The notes below the pieces were generated by a model. That model worked only from the letters and a program-made list of their open reading frames with translations, searched no databases and had not been told where the DNA came from. Below are positions 12,531 to 24,602 of a stretch of DNA of 64,000 nucleotides, piece after piece. Every line of letters begins with the position of its first letter. Positions within the stretch are counted from its first letter, which is position 1. The stretch is from Dipteronia dyeriana (Eukaryota; Streptophyta; Magnoliopsida; Sapindales; Sapindaceae), in NCBI GenBank assembly GCA_032871835.1, contig CM065301.1, positions 10,486,413-10,550,412 of the forward strand, given 5' to 3'. The translations under genes and the position numbers were made by a program.

Positions 12531-12914
12531 CATGTTGCACAAATTGCCTTGAAAGCTCATTCTTGTGATTTTTGGTATTTGGATAGTGGGTGCTCTAGGC
12601 ACATAACTGAAGATAAGAGTTTCTTTGAGATGCTTATGATGGAGGAGGGAGAAAATGCCACATTTGGTGATGGTTCCAAAAATAAGGTCAAAGGAAAGGG
12701 AACCATCTCCATTCCCGGATTACCCCCATTGACCAATGCTTTGTATGTTGATGGTCTAAAAGTAAATTTGATAAGCATTTCACATCTTAATGATGAAGGT
12801 ATTTCCGTCTTGTTTAGGAAGAATGATTGTTCTATCCTATTACCAAATAGACAAACATTGTTGAAATATATGAGATCTAGTGATAATTGTTATTGTCTTG
12901 AGGCTTGTCTCTTG
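12531..12914 (+). pseudogene. Retroviral-type aspartic protease region (copia pol)
   Basis: Lies in the reading frame 12195-12917. The active-site motif YLDSGCSRHIT (DSG) follows the RKDEHICHVAQ segment. A GDGSKNKVKGKGT segment and NLISISHLND are typical of copia proteases. The frame ends in a TAG at 12915-12917, so integrase cannot be made as one polyprotein with it without readthrough. Confidence 0.85.
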
Positions 12915-12917
12915 TAG

Positions 12918-13668
12918 TGTGTCCAAGGATGAACAAATTGAGTTGTGGCATGAAAGACTTGGTCACATGAACTTTAGGGATTTAAGAATCTTAGATAAGT
13001 TCAATATTGTGTGAGGCCTTCCCAAGCTTGGGAAAAAGGTGAATGGTGTTTGTGGACATTGTCAACAAAGGAAACAAACTAAAAGTATGCACAAAAAGGG
13101 CAAGTATTTAACCACCAAGGAACCTCTAGAGCTTCCCCACATGGATCTTATGGGTCTTATGCAAATCGAGAGTTTAGGTGGAAAGAGATACATTTTTGTG
13201 TGTGTTGATGACTTCTCTATGTACACATGGACTTATTTTCTTAGAGAAAAATCTAAAACTTTTGATAAGTTTAAAATGCTTTGTTCTAAAATTCAAAATG
13301 AAATGAACTCCAAGATTAAAAGTATTAAAAGGATTAGGAGTGATCATGGGAAGGAATTTAAGAATGCCCATTTTGAAAACTCTTGCAATAGTCTAGGCAT
13401 CTCTCATGAGTTTTCGACTCATAGGACACCTCAACAAAATATAATTGTTGGGAGGAAAAATAGGGTTCTTCAAGAAATGGCCCGTGTGATGTTGCTTAGC
13501 AACAATGTCCCTAGGAATCTTTGGGCCGAAGCCGTCAATACGGCATGCTTCATAGGAAATAAATTCTTTCTTAGGCTCCACACTAGGCAAACCTCCTATG
13601 AGTTATGGAAAGGTAGAAAGCCAAATGCTAGCTACTTCTACACCTTTGGAAGAAATGCTACATTTTGA
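12918..13668 (+). pseudogene. Integrase region (copia pol) with catalytic Glu changed to Gly
   Basis: The pre-integrase HHCC motif is visible as HERLGHMNF then CGHCQQRK. The core has Asp in PHMDLMGL and Asp in RSDHGKEF. At the usual NGVVERKN Glu site the codon is GGG, giving IIVGRKNR, so the third catalytic acid is missing. A TGA interrupts near 13012, and the frame ends with TGA at 13666-13668, overlapping the RT frame start. Copy-specific decay is the likely cause. Confidence 0.85.
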
Positions 13669-15617
13669 ATGACCGTGATAAACTTGGCAAATTTGATGCT
13701 AAGAGTGATGAGGGTATCTTCATTGGCTATGCCTTGAATAGTAGAGCCTATAGAGTTTTCAATCTAAGGACTATGACCGTAATGGAATCATCAAATGTTG
13801 TCATTGATGATACTAGGCTCAAAACTAGTGACCATGAGGAGGAGGTAGATCTAGTTAATGACTCCCCTTTGGAGAAAGTAGTTGCTATCTCTAATGTTGA
13901 AAAGGCTAATCTTGATGATGCCATAGCTCAACATAGTGATAGGATTCCTCACTTGGACTCAAAAGAACCTGCTCAATGGGTTAGGAAACTTCATGACAAA
14001 GATGACATTATTGGTGAGGTTAGTGAGGGTGTTAGGACTATGCGTCAAATGACTAATCTAATTAGATACACTTGCTACACCTCTCAAATAGAACCCAAGA
14101 AAATTGATGAAGCCATAAAAGATGAATTTTGGGTTATTACTATGCAAGAAGAGCTTAACCAATTTGAGAGAAATGAGGTTTGGAATCTAGTTCCTAGGCC
14201 TAAGAATACCAATGTGATAGGCACCAAGTGGGTATATTGGAACAAATCCGATGAGGATGGCAACATTGTGCGAAACAAGGCTAGGCTTGTAGCACAAAGG
14301 TACTCTCAAATTGAGGGTATTGACTTTAAGGAGACATTTGCTCCCGTTGCTAGGATTGAGTCCATTAGGCTTCTTTTATCCATTTCTTGTTTGCACAAGT
14401 TCAAATTTTATCAAATGGATGTTAAGAGTGCCTTCCTCAATGGTCTCTTGCAAGAGGAAGTGTTTATTGAGCAACCCAAAGGGTTTGCGTATCCTCACCA
14501 CCATAATCATGTCTATCATCTCAAGAAAGCTTTGTATGGGTTGAAACAAGCACAAAGGGCTTGGTATGAGCGTCTCACCCAATATCTTGTAGACAATGGC
14601 TACACTAGAGGTAGTGTTGACAAGACTCTATTCATCAAGAATGACAAAGATGAGCTCTTTACAGCTCAAATCTATGTTGATGATATAGTCTTTGGCTCCA
14701 CTAATGACACAAAAGTCCAACAATTTGTTGATGTCATGTCTCATGAATTTGAGATGAGTCTTGTTGGTGAGCTAAGTTACTTTCTAGGTTTACAAATTAA
14801 GCAAATGAATGATAGGATTTTCATATCTCAAGCTAAGTATGCCAAAAACCTAGTGAAGAAATTTGGTCTTGAAAATGCCAAACATTGTGATACACCCATG
14901 AGTACCACTTTGAAACTAAGCAAGGATGCTAGTGGTAAGAGTGTAGACCAAACCTTATATCGTGGCATGATTGGTAGCTTGCTCTATTTGACAGCAAGTA
15001 GGCTCGATATCTCTTTTAGTGTGGGTGTGTGTGCTAGGTACCAATCGGATCCCAATGAGTCCCATCTCTCTTATGTTAAGAGAATCATTCGTTATGTGTA
15101 TGGGACTTCTAATTATGGAATTTGGTACTCTTTTGACACTAATGCTAGTCTTGTAGACTTTAGTGATGCAGATTGGGCAGGAAATTGTGATGATAGGAAA
15201 AGTACATCGGGTGGTTGCTTTTTCCTTAGGAACAACCTTGTCTCTTGGTTTTACAAGAAGCAAAATTCGATTTCCTTGTCCACGGCTGAGGCCGAATACA
15301 TAGCTGCTGGGAGTGGATGCATACAACTCCTTTGGATGAAGCAAATGCTAGTCGACTACGGATTCAATCAAGGTACTCTTACTCTCTTTTGTGATAACAT
15401 GAGTGCAATTAATATTTCAAGGAATCCGGTTCAGCATTCTAGGACTAAGCATATTGACATCCGTCATCATTTCATTAGAGAACTAGTTGAGAGCAAATGC
15501 ATTGTACTTGAGCATGTAGGTACTAATGATCAACTAGCGGATCTATTTACTAAACCCTTAGATGCTACTCGATTCAAGACTCTTAGTAGATCTATTGGGA
15601 TTTGTTTAATGGGGTGA
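13665..15617 (+). CDS. Reverse transcriptase-RNase H of SIRE-like copia, open over 650 codons
   Basis: Copies the element RNA into DNA. After a [19 protein letters not shown] segment (end of the integrase region) the RT domain runs from [12 protein letters not shown] (about residue 155). Visible motifs are [46 protein letters not shown] and the catalytic YVDDIVFGS. RNase H follows with the acidic residues in [25 protein letters not shown] and FCDNMSA, ending ADLFTKPLD. No stop or frameshift is seen, which is unusual in this window. The ATG at 13665 is only the first Met of the open frame; in life this would be part of a gag-pol polyprotein. Since gag, protease and integrase of this copy are broken, it is not autonomous. 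Confidence 0.9.
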   Translation: MNDRDKLGKFDAKSDEGIFIGYALNSRAYRVFNLRTMTVMESSNVVIDDTRLKTSDHEEEVDLVNDSPLEKVVAISNVEKANLDDAIAQHSDRIPHLDSKEPAQWVRKLHDKDDIIGEVSEGVRTMRQMTNLIRYTCYTSQIEPKKIDEAIKDEFWVITMQEELNQFERNEVWNLVPRPKNTNVIGTKWVYWNKSDEDGNIVRNKARLVAQRYSQIEGIDFKETFAPVARIESIRLLLSISCLHKFKFYQMDVKSAFLNGLLQEEVFIEQPKGFAYPHHHNHVYHLKKALYGLKQAQRAWYERLTQYLVDNGYTRGSVDKTLFIKNDKDELFTAQIYVDDIVFGSTNDTKVQQFVDVMSHEFEMSLVGELSYFLGLQIKQMNDRIFISQAKYAKNLVKKFGLENAKHCDTPMSTTLKLSKDASGKSVDQTLYRGMIGSLLYLTASRLDISFSVGVCARYQSDPNESHLSYVKRIIRYVYGTSNYGIWYSFDTNASLVDFSDADWAGNCDDRKSTSGGCFFLRNNLVSWFYKKQNSISLSTAEAEYIAAGSGCIQLLWMKQMLVDYGFNQGTLTLFCDNMSAINISRNPVQHSRTKHIDIRHHFIRELVESKCIVLEHVGTNDQLADLFTKPLDATRFKTLSRSIGICLMG

Positions 15618-16824
15618 TGTGTTGTGGTCTTTGACCCCATAAGGGGAACTCAAGCAAAGAGAGCTATTGTATACTTATTGCATGCGATTTTTTGTTAAAA
15701 ATGTTTATGCTCCTTTATTGATTGCTTGAGTAGCTTGGTTGCACTTAAATTATAGTATATTATATTTTCTTCAATAAGTGTGAACTTTGCTTTGATTACA
15801 ATCCATGTCATATTTATGTTCAAACATGCATTTTTGGACTAGGAGATATATATTGGAAATACATAATTGAATGACCTATAATTATCTCCATGACATGATG
15901 ATTCTTTAAATGACATGCTAATGAAAAATGATAAAGCATGATTTGATGATTGCAATTGTTAAATGCAACACATTGTGTGAAAAATACTAGTGAGACTAAA
16001 ATGTTTAATCAATGTCTCCCTTTCTTTATTAGTTGAACATGGCTATTATCATACGGGTATTCTCCCTAAAAAATCAAGTAGGGTGCAAAGTTTCTCATGC
16101 CATTTTTCACTTATAAAGTTGGATATAGTGCTATTAAAACTTGACATCTATGAAAAATCTATATCCTTGCTTCTCTTATGACAAATGGTGAAATTGATTT
16201 GAATTATTTTGGAAACCTTTGTCATTTGCTTTGCCAAATACCATTGTTTTTGGGCTTGAATGCAACATGTCTTGTATGCAAAGCATTTTTGATGCACACA
16301 TTTTCTCTAAATAAATCTCCTTGTTTCTCTCCTATCAATTGAGTTGCATAAATGTGGCTTATATAATTATGCAACAATCTTGTATGCTCTTTTCTTTCTT
16401 TGCCTTGAGTGACCCGGTTGGGGACTTCTCCTTTGCCTATATCATGACAAAAATGGGGAGTAGTGTTGGCGTTAAAGGGGAGTAGCATGTGTTGGTTTCT
16501 TGTGAATATTTGAAATGGGAGATTACATTTAGGGGGAGTAACCCGTTGAGGGAGAGCATTGCATTCACTTACATTGCATGATGTCATATTCACATTCTTA
16601 AAATGAAAATGCTTTTGTTTTATATTCACTTAATCATCTCACATGCACTTGGTTTGGAAAGTGTATTTGTGCTTGCCTTGTGTGTAGGGTTGATAGTTCT
16701 ACAAGAGATTGAAGACTTGAAGTTTTTTTTTATGATTATCTCTTTGTAATGTAGAATATCTTTCCGGTGTGTTTTATCTTGTTTTGTGAGGATCAATATG
16801 AGTGGTGGTTTTGTCATGAAATAA
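15618..16824 (+). other. Non-coding spacer between copia RNase H and 3' LTR
   Basis: About 1.2 kb without a convincing gene. SIRE-type elements may carry an env-like frame here, but only short frames are visible (the longest is 135 codons on the opposite strand at 16222-16629, not recognised). Contains GGGGAGTA-type purine stretches near 16455-16545. Confidence 0.6.
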
Positions 16825-16838
16825 CCAAAGGGGGAGAT
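16825..16838 (+). other. Polypurine tract of SIRE-like copia
   Basis: CCAAAGGGGGAGAT lies directly before the 3' LTR (starts 16839), the expected place for the plus-strand primer. Confidence 0.85.
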
Positions 16839-18428
16839 TGAAAAGTCATCATTTGTTGATTGACTTATTTCATGAATAACCACATTGATGGGGTTTATGT
16901 AAGGGTAGCTGAGGCACTCAAGACCTCAAGAGGAGAGCACCAAAGGTAAAATTCTTATGCTTACTTACTTTGAAGAGATAGTTGCACACACTCACATATT
17001 CATGCATAACTCTTGATCTTATATGTTGAGTGTTTTCTTGTATGCATTTTGGTTTTAATAACTCTTGTTGATCTACTTGCATCTTGTACTTAAAGTTTAT
17101 GTCATGTTAGGCATATTAGAATAGGATGCCTTTTCATCACTCTTGTACTTGTTGTTTATATGGTTGTTTGAGTGTTGAAATAGGCTTTGCGCTGGTGGTG
17201 CGCTACTCGTCCAGCGCACCTCACCAGCGTAACATTCCAGTGAGTTGTCGCATGTGTTACGCCACTGGGTTGAGCTGCTGCACCCGTGCAAAGTTGTAAA
17301 AAATGGGTGTGCGCTGGTGGTGTGCTACTCTACTAGCGCAGCCTCACCAGAGCAAACTTTTCAGAGAATATGCGCATGTGTTGCGCCACTCGTCCAACGC
17401 CTATAGAAAAAATAGGTTGTGCGATGGTGGTGCGATACTCGACCAGTGTATGTCACCAGCGCACATAGAGGAAGCTGGAACGTTTTTTCCAAAACGACCT
17501 CACTTTGTTTGGATCTCATATATATATATATATATAACTATTTGGTTTAAGGTCGTGTATGAGTTCAGAATATCACATATTTTCCTTAGAACACATTTCA
17601 AAGTTAAAACACTTCCAAGAACTCATTTTTAATCACTCATAGCATTCCCATGTGCATCAAAACTTCATCTTGCATCATCTAAGTTCATCTATAGTGCATC
17701 TATGGATAGAGTTGCTTCATCACATCTTGTTTGGTAAGCTCTTCACTATCTTCTTACAAGTTAAGTGCTTTTGCTTGCTAAACCATCTATTTAATTAATT
17801 GTATTCTCTTAGAATATTTTCTTGATACAAATTAAAGATTGTTGTGAAGACATGATTGAGTGTTGTATTGTGATAGCTTCATAGGATTGGTTGATCTATG
17901 TTTATCTAAGCTATTTGAACATGTCATTTAGCATTGGATATCTAGGATTGCATTAATTGTCATCTCATTATCCTAGATAAGCATATAGGGTTTCCTAGCC
18001 TTGTTTGTTCATTGAATATCATTACATATTCATATAGGACCTTTTATCACTTCATTTAGAAGTAAGACTTGTGTTGCTTCCGGGAGTAGGTAGCTTCAAT
18101 CACAAGCAAGATGGACTAGGTTCACTTATACCGGGATTAGGTAGTGGTGTGAATTTAAACCGGGATTAGGTTGTAATTCTCTTCCCATTAGTGGATTCTT
18201 GGTTCTAGTGTGGCGCACTCATCAACCCGTGGTTTTTTCCATTTGGAGGGTTTCCACGTATATCTCAAGTGTCTTTAATATTTCTGTATTTTTACACTTG
18301 TGATTTTATTGTAATTAGCTAGGAGCATTTTCGTCAACTTGACCTTTAACAAAAATTGGGTAAAATTTGTTAAAATCTATTCACCTCCTCTCTAGACTAA
18401 TATCATACACACCATAATATTTGTTTCA
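16839..18428 (+). repeat. SIRE-like copia 3' LTR
   Basis: 1590 bases, same ends as the 5' LTR, with scattered substitutions only. The GC-rich inverted-repeat block is at about 17188-17465. Followed by the AGGGT target duplication. Confidence 0.92.
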
Positions 18429-18937
18429 AGGGTTAGATGTGGGTGATCGTCCAATTTATTCCTTAACTACAAGCTTAATAATTGAGAAACTTTTCATATG
18501 CATGACAATGTTATGTGTGATATGGTTTAGAGTTTTAATTAAAAACTAATTCTAACCATTGCTCATTACATGACCGTGTGTGAGTAATAGGAAAGATTAG
18601 GTGCTTCATGAAACAAACCCTACCAATTGGATTTAAGTGTTTTAATGAGATTTGTGGATTATATTGAGTAGTTTAATTAGGTTTCATTGATTCCCTAGCA
18701 TTTCCCTAGCATTCCTTCATATTCAAATTTTCGTGTGAGCTTTTATGTAATTTAGTTTATTTGATTTTGCATATTAGTGAGTAAAATTATCAACCCAAGA
18801 CAAGCATTATGCCATTTAGTTTTCATGCACTTAGATTAGGATTTAATCAGATTAATTAGTGTTCAACTAGTAGAATCACCGATCCCAGTGAATGAACTTT
18901 TCTTTTAAATTGATTAAGATAAAAAATACTGCAATCA
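18429..18937 (+). repeat. Athila-like 5' LTR, distal part
   Basis: Continues the LTR interrupted at 8761. Together the two parts give about 1.44 kb, matching the 1446-base 3' LTR. Ends in CTGCAATCA just upstream of the primer-binding site. Confidence 0.88.
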
Positions 18938-18941
18938 ATTT

Positions 18942-18961
18942 TGGCGCTGCTACCGGGGATC
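18942..18961 (+). other. Primer-binding site, tRNA-Asp type
   Basis: TGGCGCTGCTACCGGGGATC differs at only two positions from TGGCGCCGTTGCCGGGGATC, the tRNA-Asp complement used by Athila elements. It starts four bases after the LTR end. Confidence 0.85.
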
Positions 18962-19107
18962 ATCGTATATTCATTAGTTGAGTCTAATTTGTTTGATTTA
19001 GGTAGTGTGTGTCATTGTATTTTTTTTGTTAGTTAGTTTTATTTTCATTTTTTTTTAGTTTCTTTTTTCTTCGTTGGTACTTTTGTTTTTGGTGTTTAAA
19101 GGCAAAC

Positions 19108-20569
19108 ATGGTGTATGAAGCGGACCGTCAAGATAGAGAGATGGTATTTTATGAGACGGAAGATGTCCAAGCCCTAAATTTTCAAAAAGGAAGAAATGAT
19201 TCATTTTCTAACTCTTATCATCCGATGTGGCATAACCATCCCAACTTCTCTTGGTCCGACCCAAACAACACTTTGAACAACCAAGCTCAAAACTACCAAG
19301 GCCAAGGGTTAAGTGGGCAGCAATGGAACAACTCGGGTAATCGAGATGTGACTTCATATCAGCCTAGGAAGAGTCCTTTGAAAGACGAACATTGTGACTA
19401 CCCTTGCTCAGAGTTCACAACAGACAGATCAGAACTTGAATAGTTTCATTCAACCAACCGGGCAAAGGTTCACCAACTTAGGGGTAGAGGTATTGGTGAA
19501 GAAGTTTGTGACACAGTTAGGGCAAGTAGCTGACACAATTCACAAGAATGAACAAGCTAAGGCAGTGACAATTCTGAGGAGTGCCCAAGTGTTAGGCACT
19601 AGAGATTATAGTGGAGAGCATAAGAGGAAAAAGGCTAAGGATTTAGAGGAAGAAACTGGGGGAAGAACTTTGGTAGAAGAAGAGAAAGTAGTAGTAGAGA
19701 AGATTCCTTAGAAGACTTCCCTTTTACATAAGTCACTTGATCCCTACATTCCACCGGTTTCATTCATGGAAATGGTGAAGAAAGTCACTAGCTCAGTTGA
19801 TTGCCTTGCTGTGGATACACTCCAGTCAGAAGACTATTCTAAGAATCCAATTGAGTATTTGAATGAAATCCTAGCACTCTTTGAGGACAAGAGTGAAGAA
19901 GACAGTCATGTCAAATAAGTTTGTAAGGAAGATGCATCCTTAGAAACTAATGGGCTTAAGAGTGAATATGATTATTTAATGAAGGAAGTGGAAACTCTTA
20001 GGAAAGAAAGAGATGAAGTAATAAAAAGGGCGGAAGATCTTGCAAGGTTAGTAGAAGAGCAAGAAGAAAACTTAGCCCAAAGCACTCGAAAGATGCAATG
20101 GCAAATTGAACAAAAGTACAAGGAAATCAATGTCATCAAAGAGGAGTTTAGTGGAAAAGAAACTGCTTTAAAGGTAGCAAAAGTCAAGGAATGTGACTGC
20201 TTAGTAGAGCTTGAAAGGGCCGAACTAACAATTGAAACCTTGACTACGGACCAAAGCATAGATGAAGAAACTCTGTAACTCCACACCATCGAGAGAGATG
20301 TAAACTATCCAAGGACAAAAATTAAGAAGACCGGAGGTAGTTCATCTTATTTTCCTTACAAATGTCATTTTTGCCACATTAGGGATCATAAAAAGGGCCA
20401 ATGTGTTGAATTTATGGAAGTGTGCAAAAAGAGACGGAATATGCCTAAAGGAAAGCCAAGGAAGATTCGACAAATTTGGGTCCGGAAAGACGAACTTCAT
20501 AAAGCAAGAGACACTATCGTTGATTGGAAGATTGCTTGGTTGAAAGAGATAAAGCTTCAAGAGCCATAG
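19108..20569 (+). pseudogene. Gag-like region of the Athila-like element: Athila-type start, coiled coil and CCHC knuckle
   Basis: The first frame (19108-19443, 111 codons) contains SYHPMWHNHPNFSWSDPN, the hallmark of Athila-type gag, and a Gln/Asn-rich stretch. A frameshift near 19400 leads to 19394-19711 (FVTQLGQVADTIHKNEQAKA). A stop at 19916-19918 follows. A strongly heptad-like segment encoded at 19979-20278 (KEVETLRKERDEVIKRAEDL) ends in TAA. After that stop comes a CCHC knuckle CHFCHIRDHKKGQC (about 20363-20405) and RQIWVRKDE. Coiled coil plus knuckle plus IWVRKDE is the pattern of SIRE-type copia gag tails (compare IRKDEHICH in the nested copia), so this gag may be chimeric. No protease or polymerase follows. 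Confidence 0.6.
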
Positions 20570-21382
20570 TGCTCTCACCATGTCTTGCCTAGACTTTAAA
20601 TAGTGCGCTTGGTGGGAGGCAACCCACTTAGGTATCTTTCCTTTCAATAAACTTTAATTTTGCATAATAACTATGAATGGTAGTAATTCTACTTCACTTC
20701 TAAGCCTAAGTTAATCCACACCTTAATTTTCAGCAACAAATTGTGATTATAGTGCAAAGGTGTGGGAAAACATATGTTTGAGGGTGATTTTTCATTTTGC
20801 ATACAAGTCCAGTAGCTCAATTTAAGCTTTCCCGACCCATATTATTGAAGCAAATGCCCTTGATATGTTTGTTGTTGAGTATGTGTGCAGATTAGGCACT
20901 TTGGTCTATTGAAAGGCATCAAGAGGGATTTTTCCAGGTATGTCACGATCATGATGTCGTCATGGACGACCGCGACGTTTCCACACGACAACAAAGAGGA
21001 GTTGATGTCGCCTAAGGTGTCGCTGATGCTCCAAACGTGACAATTCAACATGAAATAGGCGGTCTGTCACGGTCTTGATTTCCGTCATGGAAGACAGCGA
21101 CAAAACCACGTGACAAAATCAAGGAGTTGCTGTCGCTCTATATGTCACTTAACATGTCTCGTGGTTGCACAACCGTGACACCAGACTATCAGGGCCAAGA
21201 CGAAAAGGTAGTATGTCGCAGTCATGAATTCCGTCATGGAAGACCGCGACATGCACTCCAAATAAAAGCGTCAGTTCGTTGTAGGGCAGCTCCTCACCGA
21301 AATTTCAAACCTCAACCGCAACCAATTCTCCCTCCACAAGACATCAAAGACTTTTAGCCCACACAATCGGTAATTCCTTCTT
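20570..21382 (+). other. Athila-like element: non-coding region with GTCGCGGTC hairpin block
   Basis: Starts with GCGCTTGGTGGGAGGCAACC, a phrase common after gag or pol in Athila/Tat elements. At 20936-21262 there are repeated segments of the form TGTCGCRGTC, TTCCGTCATGGAAGAC, CGCGACA, akin to the block in the element's own LTR (8025-8310). The 76-codon frame at 21127-21357 runs through this block and is not considered a gene. The nested Tekay-type element begins at 21383. Confidence 0.6.
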
Positions 21383-23026
21383 TGACATGACCCACCCGAC
21401 TCCTCTCTTGAGTATGAGGGAGACCCTGTGAGTTGTACTTTTTACTAACATGCTAAAAGAATTTCGACTAAAATTCCATTGAAAATATTTACTTTTAAAC
21501 CTAAAAAGAATAAAAAGAAAACATTGAAAATATTGGAGTACAAAATGTACATAACTGCAAGTCCTTTATTGCCATATTTGTTCATTACAAAAATTTGTCA
21601 AAAAAATTGACCGATCAGACCAAAAATCGATCACTTTTAAAAACTAACCAGTCAAAATCCCGACTAGAAAATTGACCAGGACGAGTAAGAAACTGAACAC
21701 GACCGAGCAAAAAACTGACCACGGCAGAGCAAGAAATCCAAACACGGCCGACTAGAAATTTGAGTAAGTCGAGTAAGCCGAGTAGGCCGAGTAGGCCGAA
21801 TAGGCCGAGTAGGCCAGTAGGCCGACCACACCTCAAACTATGCCGACCATGCCGACCACATATCTCAAATATGTACATAAAATTAAAATGCATGACTTTT
21901 ATGCTTCATGATGTCATCGAGTGGCCCACCTCAAAACTTCTGAGTCCACACAACCGAGCAACTACCTGGAAAAATATTTTTAAAGTAAAAAGATGAGCAC
22001 TAACGCCCAGTGAGTGAATGAAAACTTTTAAAAACATTTCTAAACAACTTTTCAATATGCATCCAGTAATATATACTATATCATTTCATCATGTCAAAAG
22101 ATTTCCATAGTAAAAGATAATATATCTACTTTCGTAATTAATAACTGAATGCATCTCTTTTCTGAACAAGAATAAGATAATTTATAAAATCTTAATCTGC
22201 ACCAAATTAGTACCCAGAGATATCTTCAATACGTAAGCCGAATTTCTTCATGCAAACGCAGAGTCGGGAATAACTTCTGGTCATACACGTGCAGAGTGAC
22301 TCAATACTCTTTTACATCTGGTCATACACGTGCAGAGCGACTCATCTGACATACATATGTGTAGAAAGGCCCTAAAAGCCAATAATAATCATAAATGGGG
22401 AAGGGTACATACATGGTGCTTTTGTAAAAATCATGATCTCTTCTTGATATTTATAAAAGTAATAGCTAATATTTCTGAGTGCTAATATAAGCATAAAACA
22501 TACTCAGTTCTCTGTATAATCGCCATAAATCATTAAATGAAATAACACTTAAATGATTTGCAGCAATTAATCTTAAGCATAAAACTGGAAACTTTTGAGT
22601 TAAAAACAAAACTAAAAACTTAATTCACTCACAACTTATCTTTCAAGCTTAATTCGGACCAAGTATGCTAGGTTCCACTACTTCGTCTTCTTTCCCTAAC
22701 AATCGCACAAAAGCCAAATTAGAAGCTGTTTAATTCAAGAAGAAATCAACCAAAATCTAAAAATCACATGATACTCCACTGACTTCTTTTTCCTTGTCTT
22801 CCTTCTCTTTCCTTTCTTCTACTCTATTCCACTGCTTTCTAACTGACATCATGTTTATCCTTCTTTATATACGTATGGAAAGACACCACTAAAGTTGTGA
22901 GCTAGTTAACTAAGCTCACAATTGTCTGTCAACTATACAGACTATGGTGGCTTACTCACCTGATCACTTTTCTTTCATGTTTATCATTTTTTTTTTAAAT
23001 TGAGCCTAAATGGTTTGGGTGTTACA
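21383..23026 (-). repeat. Tekay-type gypsy 3' LTR (left copy)
   Basis: 1644 bases. It contains one copy of the AGGCCGAGT minisatellite (about 21770-21825), whereas the right LTR has two. The frames through the minisatellite (RPSRPNRPSRP and GLLGLL) are repeat artefacts. Confidence 0.9.
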
Positions 23027-23040
23027 ATTCACCCCACCGC
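23027..23040 (-). other. Polypurine tract of Tekay-type gypsy
   Basis: Reverse complement GCGGTGGGGTGAAT directly precedes the 3' LTR start TGTAACACC on the minus strand. Confidence 0.75.
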
Positions 23041-23104
23041 ATAAGAATTTCATCATCGAAATTCACTCACCTAGTCGAAACATATGGGGATACTGATTTC
23101 ACAT

Positions 23105-24498
23105 CTAATTTTCATGTTCCCAAATCGCCTCTTCTACTGCATGATTTTTCCATAACACCTTTACTAGATGAATAACCTTTGTATGTAATACTTGTTCCCT
23201 TCTATCTAGAATCTCAATAGGTTCCTCTTCATAAGTTAAATCTTTTCTTAACTTCACTGGTTGCTTGGTTAAAACATGTATAGGGTCAACCATATATTTT
23301 TAAAGCATAGAAACATGAAATACATCATGAATTCTTGAAAGCTCTAAAGGTAACGCTAAACGGTATGCCACTGCCCCCACTTTGCCAATAATCTCATACG
23401 GACCAATGTATCGCGGACTTAATTTCCCACGTCTTCTAAATCGGAGTATACATTTCCAAGGTGAAATTCGTAGGAACACATAGTCACCTACTTTAAATTC
23501 AAGTTCCCTTCTCCACTTATTTGTGTAGCTTTTCTGCCTATCTTGAGCAACCTTTAATCTATCTCTGATGATTTTGATCTTTTATGTTGTGACTTGAACA
23601 AGTTCTGGACCTAACAACTGTCTCTCACCTACTTCAGCCGAACATACCGGTGCTCTACATTTTCCCCCATACAAAGCTTTATAAGGACCCATTTCAATGC
23701 TAGCTTGATAACTGTTATTGTAGGCAAATTCTATCAAAGGTATATGGACATCCCAACTTCTTTTGAAATCCATTACACAAGCCCGAAGTATATCCTCTAA
23801 TGTCTGAATAGTACACTCTGATTGACCATCAGTCTGCAGATGAAAAGTAGTACTAAAATGCAGTCTAGTTCCCAAAGCCTTTGGTAATTTAGGCCAAAAT
23901 CTGGATGAAAATCGAGGATCTCTATCTGACACTATAGATACCGGTGTGCCATAAAGAAGAACTATTTCATCAACATAAATTCTGGCTAATTTGTCAAGAG
24001 AGTATGTAATACCAATTGACAGAAAATGTACAGACTTCGTAAGTCGATCAACAATCACCCATACACTGTCGTGACCACTATGACTATGAGGAAGTCCCAC
24101 CACAAAATCCATCGTAACATTTCCCATTTCCATTAGTTAATAGGAAGTGGTTATGAAAGTCCTGCTAGTTTATGATGCTCTGTCTTGACTTGCTGACAAA
24201 TCAAACATTTAGAGACGAATTCTGCTATCTCTCTTTTCATACATTGCCAGCAGTAATGCTCTTTAAAAGTACGATACAGTTTAGTACTTCCTGGATGCAT
24301 TGCATAAGATGCAGAGTGAGCTTCCTCTAAAATTTCATTCTTGAGTTCCTTAATATTTGGTACACAAAGTCTATTACCTAGAACTAATGTACCATCACTT
24401 CTCACTACAAAATCAGCTCGTAAGTTTTTATGCACTTCTTCCTTTAACTTAACTAAATAAGAATCTTGAGTTTGTAATTCTCGTATACGATCAATCAA
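23105..24498 (-). pseudogene. Integrase with C-terminal chromodomain (gypsy pol)
   Basis: Minus strand from 24498: zinc-binding HHCC region (HPGSTKLYRTFKEHYCW, then CLICQQVK), then a stop near 24150. The core follows with Asp in TMDFVVGLP, Asp in VSDRDPRF and Glu in TDGQSE (24133-23582). After a frameshifted GPY/F-type stretch (23580-23300), a chromodomain-like segment (EEPIEILDRREQVL, LVKVLWKNHAVEEAIWEHE) closes the frame at 23105. The integrase inserts the cDNA; in chromoviruses the chromodomain is thought to guide it to chromatin. Stops between the segments make this copy inactive. Confidence 0.9.
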
Positions 24499-24602
24499 AC
24501 TAGGTCTAACCTAAAAGGTAGCCAGTAATGCTCCGAAATCACGTGCTTCTAGTTTAACTCTCAACATTCTTAATTCAGCTAATAATGGAAGGTAAATCAT
24601 CT

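Larger units (their letters stand above)
8762..18428 (+). mobile_element. SIRE-like Ty1/copia retrotransposon, complete with both LTRs
   Basis: LTRs at 8762-10349 and 16839-18428 both begin TGAAAAGTCATCATTT and end TTTGTTTCA. The target duplication AGGGT is perfect (8757-8761 and 18429-18433) and lies inside the Athila-like 5' LTR; the uninterrupted version of the site is at about 32995 in the 3' LTR. The internal order gag, protease, integrase, RT, RNase H is that of Ty1/copia. The long LTRs, the coiled-coil gag and the 1.2-kb stretch between RNase H and the 3' LTR suggest the SIRE/Maximus lineage; that assignment is inference. Length 9.67 kb. Confidence 0.92.

Noticed and set aside
16222..16629. 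135-codon minus-strand frame as an env-like or host gene
   Set aside because: Opposite to the copia orientation, no recognisable domain, in the AT-rich spacer before the 3' LTR.
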